Origin: Geomobilibacter sp964432205
Lineage (GTDB): Bacteria > Desulfobacterota > Desulfuromonadia > Geobacterales > DSM-12255
Direction of reading: 5' to 3'
Length of the DNA: 64,000 bases
Assembly: GCA_964432205.1 (NCBI GenBank)
Contig: CAYSMK010000006.1
Span: 114,424 to 178,423 of the forward strand
The notes under the pieces were generated by a model that saw only the letters and a list, made by a program, of their open reading frames with translations, was not told where the DNA came from and ran no database searches. Positions 26,721 to 35,900 of the stretch are shown here, one piece after another. The stretch's first letter is position 1; each line of letters opens with the position of its first letter. A program made the translations under genes and the position numbers.

Positions 26721-28169
26721 TCATTTCGCCATTCGTAACTCTGTATTCTCTTCATCAATTCCGGCAAGATTTCCAGACTCACCGACGTAATGACTTAAAG
26801 CGTTTCGAACAGCGCGTGGCAACTCGGCATGGTTTACAGCCCGATATTGTTGGTTGCAGACAATGTTATTAAAAATATCCCGTTCCCAGTCAGACAAGGA
26901 ACAGACCTGCGACCACCATAAATCCGTGGAGCCGTCACCTTCGTGATCGAAACGGTGAATGATATAGGATTCTGGCATAAGAAGTATCTTGTAGAATTCT
27001 TCATGATTGCTGCCGAATGCCTTCAAGAAATAGTCGAGTTTGGTCCCTACGAGTCCACGTGTTCGGATAAGAACGCATTGAATAGCTCGTAAAAACTTGA
27101 CATTCCACTGTTTCCCAATATTCCCTGGAGTGGATGTTAGGCGGTTTTTGCTTTTCAAATCCACATAGCGCATCGGGAATGAAAATATCTGAAGTCCGAG
27201 CTCTTCGTTTAGATCGAGGTTGATCCTAAGCCGGTCATAAAAATCAGTGGGATGATCCTTGAAATTATAGAGTATGTAATTCGACAAATGAGAGATACCG
27301 TATTTGGCGGCAAGACGAATTTTCTCTACATATAGTTTTCGCAAACGAATATCGTCGAATGCAATGCGCGCTGGCCTTATGGCAATTTCACTCAGCATGG
27401 CCATTTTCTCTTCGGTAAGAAGCCTTGCGTCCAAGCCCTGATTGAAATCAACGTAACGATTTACTGTGCTAATTCTGCCTGATTTGTTCCTATAGGAGTA
27501 AGTCGCCCCTTTCCCGAAGCCCAGTGCCTTAATGTCATTAATGATGTCTCTAAATCGATCTGAGGCCAGTACGTTGTTGTCTAGTAAAATAAGGTCGCGC
27601 TTTTCTCCGTAGAGCTCTTCTATCAGCTGTATCTGTCGGCGGAGCGGCAGGTAGCCGTTGAAGTCTCGTTCAATCTGGTGAACTGCACAAAAATCGCAAC
27701 CATTCGGGCAGCCCCTAGTTGCGTATCCGATGTAACAGTTTTGGAGTTCGTAAGTGAAATTGGCATCGGTCAGTATGCTGTAATCAGGTGTAAGGGTGTC
27801 GATTTTTGTCTTGTCACCTGGATCAAGGATGCCAGGAGAATCAAGCAGGCCAGGAATTATCGTCGCCCCTGTTTCAGCTTCCAAATCGTCTTTTAGTAGC
27901 GTAGCCAAGACGCCGCCAACGATTACGTCAGTGCGGCGAGGCACGCAATTCTGGTAATACTCGATAGCCTTAACAGTCTGACTCCAGTAATAGGTAAAAA
28001 GGGAACTAATGTATACCCGATCCCAGCGTTCAGAGCGAATTTCAGGAATACAACCTTTGACGAAAACAACCCTGTCGTTCAGCCGCTTATGGTAAGCCGC
28101 TATCTTCATCAACCCCAAAGGCGGATATTTAGTTTTATATGGTGGTTCAACCAGCAAGATATTGCGCAT
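26721..28169 (-). CDS. Radical SAM enzyme, last gene of the putative defence operon
   Basis: A 482-residue radical SAM protein. C154, C158 and C161 in TRGCPNGCDFC form the CxxxCxxC site for the 4Fe-4S cluster. The N-terminal part (RNILLVEPPYKTKYPPLGL, ~1-120) looks like the region that precedes the radical SAM core in B12-binding-type enzymes, but I do not see the DxHxxG cobalamin motif. It is not viperin-like. The ATG at 28169 overlaps the previous stop by one base (TGATG); a TTG at 28181 is the alternative. Its place as the last coupled gene of an operon with a DndD-like ATPase and a nuclease-helicase suggests a nucleic-acid or nucleotide modification, as inference. Confidence 0.8.
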   Translation of the reverse strand: MRNILLVEPPYKTKYPPLGLMKIAAYHKRLNDRVVFVKGCIPEIRSERWDRVYISSLFTYYWSQTVKAIEYYQNCVPRRTDVIVGGVLATLLKDDLEAETGATIIPGLLDSPGILDPGDKTKIDTLTPDYSILTDANFTYELQNCYIGYATRGCPNGCDFCAVHQIERDFNGYLPLRRQIQLIEELYGEKRDLILLDNNVLASDRFRDIINDIKALGFGKGATYSYRNKSGRISTVNRYVDFNQGLDARLLTEEKMAMLSEIAIRPARIAFDDIRLRKLYVEKIRLAAKYGISHLSNYILYNFKDHPTDFYDRLRINLDLNEELGLQIFSFPMRYVDLKSKNRLTSTPGNIGKQWNVKFLRAIQCVLIRTRGLVGTKLDYFLKAFGSNHEEFYKILLMPESYIIHRFDHEGDGSTDLWWSQVCSLSDWERDIFNNIVCNQQYRAVNHAELPRAVRNALSHYVGESGNLAGIDEENTELRMAK

Positions 28170-28633
28170 CAACTGTCCCAATTCTCCGATTCCGACTGCT
28201 CAAAAATGAAATGTACAAAATGCTTCGCTAGCTCTTTGCAGCAAGTCGGGTCAAGCTGTGGATCGCTGTTTTTTGAACTCGGAAGCAGATAGTCCCCAAG
28301 AAATTCATCGATAAGAATACCCATGCCTGCATTCGCATAGCCTTCCATCGCGGCCAGCACATCCTTGTCTTCAGATACCTTCTTATAGTCGAAAGAATTC
28401 TTTTCGAGGATCATCGCATAAAAACAAGCCCATTCAGGGGGGGTGATAGTACGCGACCAGAAACGGTCGTCGCGCCTTTTAAGCGGGGTCTGAGCGCCTT
28501 TTCGATAACCAAGGCAAGCGCACAGAAAGAACAATTCATGGAAATCATCGACCGCCCCATTGTTCTTCATATTGTTGTACAACTCTTTGTATTTGGCTTC
28601 GGTCGCAACCCGAATATTCCCGTCCATTTTCAT
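28169..28633 (-). CDS. Small helical protein resembling Dnd-associated protein 4
   Basis: A 154-residue soluble protein with no catalytic motif visible. The block ELFFLCACLGYRKGAQTPLK followed by WSRTITPPEWACFYAMIL resembles, from memory, the small protein found next to dnd phosphorothioate loci (Dnd system-associated protein 4). This resemblance is weak and needs a profile search. GAGGAGGT precedes the ATG, and the start overlaps the ATPase stop by one base. A structural or adaptor role is the most likely reading. Confidence 0.6.
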   Translation of the reverse strand: MKMDGNIRVATEAKYKELYNNMKNNGAVDDFHELFFLCACLGYRKGAQTPLKRRDDRFWSRTITPPEWACFYAMILEKNSFDYKKVSEDKDVLAAMEGYANAGMGILIDEFLGDYLLPSSKNSDPQLDPTCCKELAKHFVHFIFEQSESENWDS

Positions 28634-30669
28634 TAGTAGACCTCCTCATCCCGTAGGATTGCCAGGGCAGAGCCAATATCCTGTTCCACTATCTCCGTGT
28701 TCCCATCCTTAGTAGGCCGAAGCATGAAGAACCTGCCCCACTTCCCGCTGTTCTTAAGAAGCTGGGCTTCCTGCCTGCGGAATTCGGTATCAGTCGCGAG
28801 CAGAATCCATTGCGAGGCAAACGTGGGAACCTGGTTGATAAGGTTCTGTCGGTGTTCATAGGACAACCGGCCAAACGGGGTATCCATGAATAATGGGATT
28901 TCAATCTTATTGCCTCTTGCTGCGATCCTTGCCAGCGCTGCGATAAATGAAATAGACATGATTTGCCGTTGTCCGGCAGAGATGTTGGCCAAAAATGGTT
29001 TCTTGTAACGGTCAAGTACCTGCAATGAGTAGTCTTCGTTGACGATGATGGTTCGTAGGTTCTCGCGCCCTTCCGTATCGAGAAGCTTCTTGAACAGCAA
29101 CGTGGCAGACTCACCGATCATGTCCTTGATTTCGCGGGTGAACTGGCTGTAGATATCAGCTAACGCGTCCTGTGTATCCCTGGCGAGTATGGAACGACGC
29201 GACATTTCATCGTTTCTCCCCACCTTGAGTTTCTCTTCTTTGAGCATGGCCCGAAGGCGATCGTTCTCCTGCTGCAACTGCTCAAGCTTGGCCTGTGTGT
29301 TACGGGCATTGGCTTCGAGAGAGATAATGTTATCCTGGAGAATTTTGCGGTGGTCATCAAGCTTCGTAGCATCATGTCGTTCTGAAGTTCCGATCTGGTT
29401 GCTGACGCTTTCCAGGCTTCGGTTGATGTTGGCAATTGCGCTGCGGATGTTCCCGTATTGTTGAAGTCGCGTTTCAACCATGTCAGCGTCGTCGCTAAAG
29501 TGATTGCGCACTTCGCTCAAATACCGCCATAAGTCGAGCGCCGTATCCTGGGTCGAGGAATCGCTGGTACGCTTGAGCCATTCTATGATGTGCGAATAGG
29601 CGTCCGATCCTTCGCATATCTCATTGCCGCATATGCAACGATGCTCCTCCAATATTCTTTCGATGAGATCGCGCCGGATTTCAGATGGAATCTCACCTTT
29701 CTGCTTTTGGTGTTCAATGTGTTCGAAAACTTTGATGACTGTCGGTGCGACGATCAATGCCGATGCTTTGCAGACAAGATTTTTGAGTTCAATGAGCGAT
29801 TCTGCAGCTTGCTGTTCACGGTCCTTTAGCTCCAGTTCCAACGACTTGCGACGCTCTATCAAATGCCGTATTTCGTTGAACTTTTCCAGTTCCTTGTCCG
29901 TTTTATCGATTTCCTGTCTCGCTAGGCGGATTTCATCGGCGAACTCATCAAGTTTTTTGCGAGCCTTGCCCTGCTCATCCTCGTTATCCCCGAGCCGCTT
30001 GAGGAGCCGTGACAATTCCTCATGGGAAGCCCCCGACAGTTCTTTTTCAAGGCTCTTTGCAACGCGGCCAACCGCCTTGATTGCCGTCTCCAAGGCGTCA
30101 ACATTGAGAAGATTGCGAATCCCGGCGCTGATCTCTCTGCGCTGCTCAATGCTGGCACGAGTCAATCTTTCTATTTTTTCGCCGTCGAATAAGAAATAGT
30201 CTTTGACCCGACGATCAAGGATGCTGTCTACAACGGCGTTGATCTCAGTTGTCGGGATGGGCTTGGTGTTGCCGTCAGAAGGTGTTACGAACATTCGGAT
30301 CTCATCATCTTCTTCAATCACCCGTCCATTGTCATGCATTCCCAATATCGCTCTGCGCAGGCGATAGGCGCAATCCCTATGGGTGAACTCAAGCTCTACG
30401 ACTGTCCTGATGGGCTGACCGGGACTCGATTCAAGTGCCGATACGTTTACAAGCTGCAATTCGTCAGGCGGTACATCTCCGTCCTGGCTCAGGCGACGTT
30501 CACCGAACAGGCAGAACATAATGGCTCTGAAAAGCCCAGTTTTCCCGCGTCCGTTTTCGCCAAATACAACGGTCACGTTGGCGTTTTCTTTGGATGGGAC
30601 AAGGAATTCTATCTCTTGTTTGTCGCGGAACTGGCGAAAGTTCTCCAATGTCAGTTTGTGAAGGATCAT
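28633..30669 (-). CDS. DndD-like SMC/Rad50-type ATPase
   Basis: A 678-residue SMC-like ATPase. Walker A is FGENGRGKTGLF (~36-47). A long coiled coil occupies ~190-540, interrupted by a hook-like CICGNEIC motif. The ABC signature is SAGQRQIMS, and Walker B is IPLFMDTPFG. Layout and opening (LHKLTLENFRQFRDKQEIEF) match DndD and related DNA-repair/defence ATPases, which act on DNA backbones or ends. It overlaps its upstream neighbour by 4 nt and its downstream neighbour by 1 nt. No dndC-type sulfurtransferase is in the operon. Confidence 0.82.
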   Translation of the reverse strand: MILHKLTLENFRQFRDKQEIEFLVPSKENANVTVVFGENGRGKTGLFRAIMFCLFGERRLSQDGDVPPDELQLVNVSALESSPGQPIRTVVELEFTHRDCAYRLRRAILGMHDNGRVIEEDDEIRMFVTPSDGNTKPIPTTEINAVVDSILDRRVKDYFLFDGEKIERLTRASIEQRREISAGIRNLLNVDALETAIKAVGRVAKSLEKELSGASHEELSRLLKRLGDNEDEQGKARKKLDEFADEIRLARQEIDKTDKELEKFNEIRHLIERRKSLELELKDREQQAAESLIELKNLVCKASALIVAPTVIKVFEHIEHQKQKGEIPSEIRRDLIERILEEHRCICGNEICEGSDAYSHIIEWLKRTSDSSTQDTALDLWRYLSEVRNHFSDDADMVETRLQQYGNIRSAIANINRSLESVSNQIGTSERHDATKLDDHRKILQDNIISLEANARNTQAKLEQLQQENDRLRAMLKEEKLKVGRNDEMSRRSILARDTQDALADIYSQFTREIKDMIGESATLLFKKLLDTEGRENLRTIIVNEDYSLQVLDRYKKPFLANISAGQRQIMSISFIAALARIAARGNKIEIPLFMDTPFGRLSYEHRQNLINQVPTFASQWILLATDTEFRRQEAQLLKNSGKWGRFFMLRPTKDGNTEIVEQDIGSALAILRDEEVY

Positions 30670-30863
30670 TGCGTTCCACCTTCCAATTGCTTGGATAGTC
30701 TGCGGACAACCGCCTGAAGCTGGTCAGCGACGGCGTTTTCAGGATATGTCTCAGATAACGTTATTGCCTGGAAAGCCAACTCCCTAACATCGGCAGGATA
30801 ATTCGCCAGCTTTTCAACGATAAGGGCGTTTACGTCTGGTAATAATGATTTGTCGTTAGTCAT
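30666..30863 (-). CDS. Tiny helical protein of the putative defence operon (65 aa)
   Basis: A 65-residue protein (MTNDKSLLPDVNALIVEKL ... VVRRLSKQLEGGTQ) predicted all-helical, with no known motif. The ATG at 30863 has GGAG 5 nt upstream; a GTG at 30869 is the alternative. It overlaps the helicase stop by 8 nt and the ATPase start by 4 nt. Such tight coupling argues for a real gene, perhaps an adaptor or an inhibitory partner of the nuclease-helicase. Confidence 0.65.
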   Translation of the reverse strand: MTNDKSLLPDVNALIVEKLANYPADVRELAFQAITLSETYPENAVADQLQAVVRRLSKQLEGGTQ

Positions 30864-32976
30864 CTTCACTCCAATCCCATTGTTTCAAAGAATGATAAAC
30901 ATCCCAAGGTTTCTCGTCGAGCAGGTTCAGCAGTTCAAACTTGTTCAGAATCTCCCGAATCACGGAACGCGCATTGAATTGATTTGTCGCGGATGAAGCA
31001 AACTCAACGAAACGGGGCATCTCACGCTTCAATATTGCCACATCAGACGGATGTCTTAAAGCTAGACGTTCGAAGGGAGGCACTACGATGAAATCATAAA
31101 TGACGGCACGATCTTTCCCGTCAGAAATTCTGAGAATCCTTCCGCGCCGTTGGACAAATTCGCGCGGATTGGTGCTGCTGGCCAGAATGAAGGCTGCTCT
31201 TGTCGAAGGGACATCAACTCCTTCATCAAGGCATTTGATCGCGACGAGAACCTGAATGTCGCCAGCGTCAAACTGCTTCAGCAATTTTTCCCGGTCAGAA
31301 AGTCTTACGTCATGAACGAATTCATGGCAGCGAAGCCTCAAAGCAGCAACTTCACGGAGCACTTGCTTATGTTCTCCGGCAGCACAATATATGAGGATTC
31401 CCTTTGGTTCTTCATCCCTTTGTCTGTGATCCTCGACCATGCGTCTGAGCAGTTGGATAAGGGCAGGCAGTTTCTGACCTGCTGAAGAGACGATGCGAGC
31501 CCGCTGCAAGAGCAGTTTTTTCAATCGTTCACGTTTTTCAGGGTCACGTTTGGTTGAGGAGCTTAAGGCGACAACCTTTTGCGTTATTTCCTCGTATGAA
31601 TCCAATTCACCCCCAGTGAGACTTACCAGCTGAGGATAATATTCGTAGTGAGTTAGAAAATTTTTCTCAATAGCCTGATCCAAGGTGTACTCGAAACACG
31701 TCGCCCCAAAATAGTTGAATATGATTTCCGTTCCTTCGTCATCGAACCAGCGGCGGGGTGTGGCAGACAGACCCAGGCGCATTCCGGCGTTGTCGATAAG
31801 CGCCTTTCTCAGGTGCGTTGCACCGAGGCCGTGTGCCTCATCGCCAATCAGCAAGGTGCTATCAGCAGGAAGGCGGCGTGTAGCCGCGGCGAACTTCTCC
31901 ATGGCTGCGGTCTTGTGTACTGCCAGGATGCAGACGTGGCTTTTTGTGCCGATGTTGAAGTCTTGAATTGCCGATTTAGCATCTATCTGCCATCGAGCGT
32001 GTTCGCCGCTGCAAAGGATAGGATCAAAACCGAATTGACGGCAGTTTCGCTCCCATTGCTCCAGCAGGTGTAAGTATGGAACTAGGATCACCAACGCAAG
32101 GCGTCCGCGCTCCTGATAAATAGCCGTACCAGCAGCCAGCGAGGTAATGGTTTTCCCCGTACCTGTGGCCATCTCAAAAACGCCATGACAGCCAGCGAGC
32201 CGCCATTGTTCAATGGCAGTGTTCTGATAGCCATGGAGCTTAACTTTACAGAAAGGAGAAGAGGCGGGTATTTCCCTAGTTGTTGGATGTAGATAAGGGC
32301 GATCTGGCGAGGTTCTCAGCTTGATGAATTGTTCAAGTATTGCTTCTGGAATGCGGTACACACTGAACTGTTTATTCTGATTATTCCAAAGGGCTTCAAG
32401 GCGTGTCCTGTGCATTTCAACGTATGGGAACTGTCCAGTCTCCCATGACTTGAACACCGAAAATGCTTCTCCGTTCAAAGATGCCTTGATAGAGTCATTT
32501 AACGACCCATGAATTGCAACACGGTCGCCGTTGCCATCCGTAAAAACTCCGACTTTGTCATGATAGTCACCGCCGGAAGCCCGGTCACGGGGCAGGGCAA
32601 AACGAAATTCGATAAAACCATCCGCGACCATCCAAGAAAGTGCATTACGCGTGTCGTTTTCTAGGGTCTTGGCTAGATTGTCTATATTCCTTGCCAGTAT
32701 CTCCTTAAGTACAGCGTCATTCTTGGCGGTTTCACCGAATTTAAGCGCTTCCCAGTCAGCCTGCTCAAGAATTGGTGAAAGAACGACCCTTGCTGTCCCG
32801 CCACCAGAAACCAACGCCAACATGCCCTGTGCTGCGAGCTTCAGCCAACCGGACGTAAAGAATCCCACCCCGCGCAAATAGTCTTTGGATTGCTGAAGCA
32901 ACGGAACCTGTAAGTCGCTTATGAGGTCATAGCGCTCGCTATCGTAGACAGGTTGTAAATCGAGATCCTTTAGCAC
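30856..32976 (-). CDS. PLD-family nuclease fused to SF2 helicase
   Basis: A 706-residue two-part protein. The N-terminal region carries a phospholipase-D-like nuclease signature, YHDKVGVFTD (HxKx4D) followed by HGSLNDS at ~137-160. The C-terminal part is an SF2 helicase: Walker A EMATGTGKTITS (~265-277), IGDEAHGLG (DEAH), GLSATPRRW, and QRRGRILR motif VI. The combination of PLD nuclease and helicase is typical of defence and restriction effectors. It starts at a GTG (32976), one base after the upstream stop. Confidence 0.85.
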   Translation of the reverse strand: MLKDLDLQPVYDSERYDLISDLQVPLLQQSKDYLRGVGFFTSGWLKLAAQGMLALVSGGGTARVVLSPILEQADWEALKFGETAKNDAVLKEILARNIDNLAKTLENDTRNALSWMVADGFIEFRFALPRDRASGGDYHDKVGVFTDGNGDRVAIHGSLNDSIKASLNGEAFSVFKSWETGQFPYVEMHRTRLEALWNNQNKQFSVYRIPEAILEQFIKLRTSPDRPYLHPTTREIPASSPFCKVKLHGYQNTAIEQWRLAGCHGVFEMATGTGKTITSLAAGTAIYQERGRLALVILVPYLHLLEQWERNCRQFGFDPILCSGEHARWQIDAKSAIQDFNIGTKSHVCILAVHKTAAMEKFAAATRRLPADSTLLIGDEAHGLGATHLRKALIDNAGMRLGLSATPRRWFDDEGTEIIFNYFGATCFEYTLDQAIEKNFLTHYEYYPQLVSLTGGELDSYEEITQKVVALSSSTKRDPEKRERLKKLLLQRARIVSSAGQKLPALIQLLRRMVEDHRQRDEEPKGILIYCAAGEHKQVLREVAALRLRCHEFVHDVRLSDREKLLKQFDAGDIQVLVAIKCLDEGVDVPSTRAAFILASSTNPREFVQRRGRILRISDGKDRAVIYDFIVVPPFERLALRHPSDVAILKREMPRFVEFASSATNQFNARSVIREILNKFELLNLLDEKPWDVYHSLKQWDWSEDD

Positions 32977-32977
32977 G

Positions 32978-35900
32978 CTAACGTAACCTCGCTAATTTGA
33001 CTACATTCCGATCGAGTATCACGGGGCCATCTTCTTTGAGCATCACCGGGGTCAGGCTCTTTTTGAGAATACCCGCATCCCGCATATCCGCGATGAACTC
33101 GTTTATGTTTGCGGCGCCATCGTATTTTGTGTTGAGAATCTGGCTGAGTAGATCATCCAGGATAACTATGCCGTAGTCATTTGACTCAGAGACAAAAGCA
33201 TTTCGCGAAGTGCCGAGAATGCGGTATTTGCCGCCATTTGCGAGCAGTTCTCCGATCAGCGTTGATGTCCAGCAGATATGGTCGGGAAGTCCAGGCAGTT
33301 TGTCGAAATGGTATTCATAAAGATCAGTAATTAGGCCGAACAACTTGCCAGCGCTCAAGCGGCCATTCAAGTAGTTGCTGGCCAGTTTTTCCAAGGTGTC
33401 CTGTTTCTCGTCGGTCCAACCAAGAGTTTCAACGTGGATAACAACGCCCTCGCTGTATCGAAGGATTTGCCTATTAAAATGAATATTGTAGACACTATTT
33501 TGCTTGTAGCCAAGCTCATCGACAAAGCGCTGATAGAGCTCACCAAAACCGCAAGGAGCATTCTTCTCTAAGACATATTGAATGACCTCTGAAGCAACCC
33601 CCATTGTTCCTCTGCTTCCTTCATTCTGCTTTTCAACGCTGATCTGCGGGTAACGCGAGAAATCGAACTGATCTGAAAAGAAAAATTGTATCAACGAATA
33701 AAGGAGCATAGGGGTCGAAATTCCCATCAGCCTGCATGATATCTTCTTATCGTTGAAGAGCTTAATAACAGATACATGGCTGGTGCTCTTGAGAAGAATT
33801 CTAAGATGCTCGATTAATGGTGATAGTTTTTCTTCCTCGATGTCGAGATTGTTCAGATGTATATATTCGCCCCGATCGAAGCGCAGCAGGTTCGGAATGT
33901 TTTGGAAATGGCTGCCGACAAGGACTGCCTCATTGATGCAGAGCGTCTCTACGGCATAATTTCTTAGCGCTTCATATGTGACGACGCCATCCTGGCTTAA
34001 AACGAATTCTTCCAAGACAAGGGGGATAGGCAACCTTTTATACACGCCTTTTTTCAGTAAGTAAGGATACTCGTTGCAGACGATATCGCTGCTGGCTGAC
34101 TCTCTTAAACATGAGTAAAGGGCGCTTTCGGTCGGTATGGTGTTGGCAGCCAACTCAGCCTCAAATAGTTTATGGATTCCGCTGACGGACAAGTACGGTA
34201 TGCCACCATTTAATCGCCTTGTTATCTCTTTTCTGATCCTGTCCATCAATTCGTTCGGGATCGAAACATAATCTCTATGGATAAAAGTCCCCCTGTCCCA
34301 AAGCAGGATTTCTGGTGACCGGGTTAGATACGCATGGACATTGCGTTCGAGGATTTTCCCATGTTCGGGGCGGTCCTTGTTGAGTTCTTCGCATACTTCT
34401 GTGAAGTGCATCGCCCTGCCAGCATTACGCAACACAATCTCGACCAGGCTTAGTCGACGCTTTCCGTACTTCTGAGCCCAGGCGTACTGCGTGTAGAGCG
34501 TATCCTCATCTGCCAAAATTTCTTCTATGGCGTCATCTTGAAAATGAAGATAACCATCGGAAAATTGAGAAACTTCCGTTATCCAGGGACACGACCTTTC
34601 TTCGCAGAAATCGTGAATTTCCTTCCTTGCCTCATCAAAAGAAAGAGTTCCGTTCGGTTGATCTTCAACAACTTTGGTAAAAACAGCCCCGATATCAGGG
34701 CAGTTAACGCATCCGTGTCCAGGCATAATGATTCGAGTAGGGGCTGTCCAGACCACTTCATATTTTGGAGATAGGTTTATGAGGGATAAAAGAGCTTCAT
34801 CAGAAGGCGCGGCTGTCCAGTTCCAATTGTTTTTCAAAAAGGCCGCGACCTCCGAAGAGCAACACACTCCGCCGCCTGAAATGAGTACGTCATCGATAGC
34901 GTGCCACAATAGGTTTAGTTGTTCCAAGGTCTTAGGCTTTTCAAGGACATCATAATATTTCTTCTCGATTTGACGAACGCGCTCACGCGTTAGATTCAGC
35001 TTTTGCCCCAATTCTTCAAGAGTCCACCGACGATCTTCCAAAAATCCTAAGCGTCCCATTATGACAGGGAAGTGGTAAGGCTTTTTTATTATTGTTTGTA
35101 CAAATGAGGCGGTAAGGTTCTGGAAATTGGTAAAAGCTTCAAGTTGTAAGCTATTTGAAAAACCGCATATCAGCTTGTAGGCTTCATCTTTTAACTTCCA
35201 CATGCTGTTAATAGCCTTAAGGCTATTATAGCCAAAACCTATATCACTTATTATTTGCTTTTCAGATATATTATTGAGGTCAACCCATTTCAGATTGGTT
35301 TTATTATTAAATAAGCAGTATATATCTTTACATATGACACTATGTATTCCAAAATCTATTATTAAATTTAAGTCAATACTATAAAGTATAGGTATATCTG
35401 TTACCTTGTTATCCATTAAGAATGAAGCAAGTATGTCTTTGTTTTCAGCAATATTCGATTGGCAATCTATGAATTTGGCAAATAATTCTGCACTTATGCC
35501 AGTATCCAGAAGATATCCCACTGAGGTTGAAAGCAATAAATCTATCGTATCATCAGGCAGAAGTGCGACCTCACGTAATCTTAACAAATCATCGTCAGAT
35601 ATTCCTAAATCGCTGATGGCTGCGAAAAAATCGTCTTGATAAACTGAAGAATGAGGAGATTTATATAGCAGTTCAAGGAAACTGTGCGATAGCAGGCTCC
35701 AATCAGCAGGGTCTGACGGCCAATGTTCGCTTCCCAGAGAGCGGAAGTGAATTCTGAAGGGGCTTTTACGTTTTGCCTCAGCATCTTCTGCAGTATCGTC
35801 CGCTTTTGAATTTTGCGGATTGTTCAATCGCATTTTAATCTTGACTTGAAGATTTAAAATGTCGTGAACTGTTTTTCGGCCAATACCTACAATATTGAAT

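Noticed and set aside
26721..28169. Prokaryotic viperin
   Set aside because: Length, N-terminal region and cluster motif context (TRGCPNGCDFC) do not match viperin-type enzymes.
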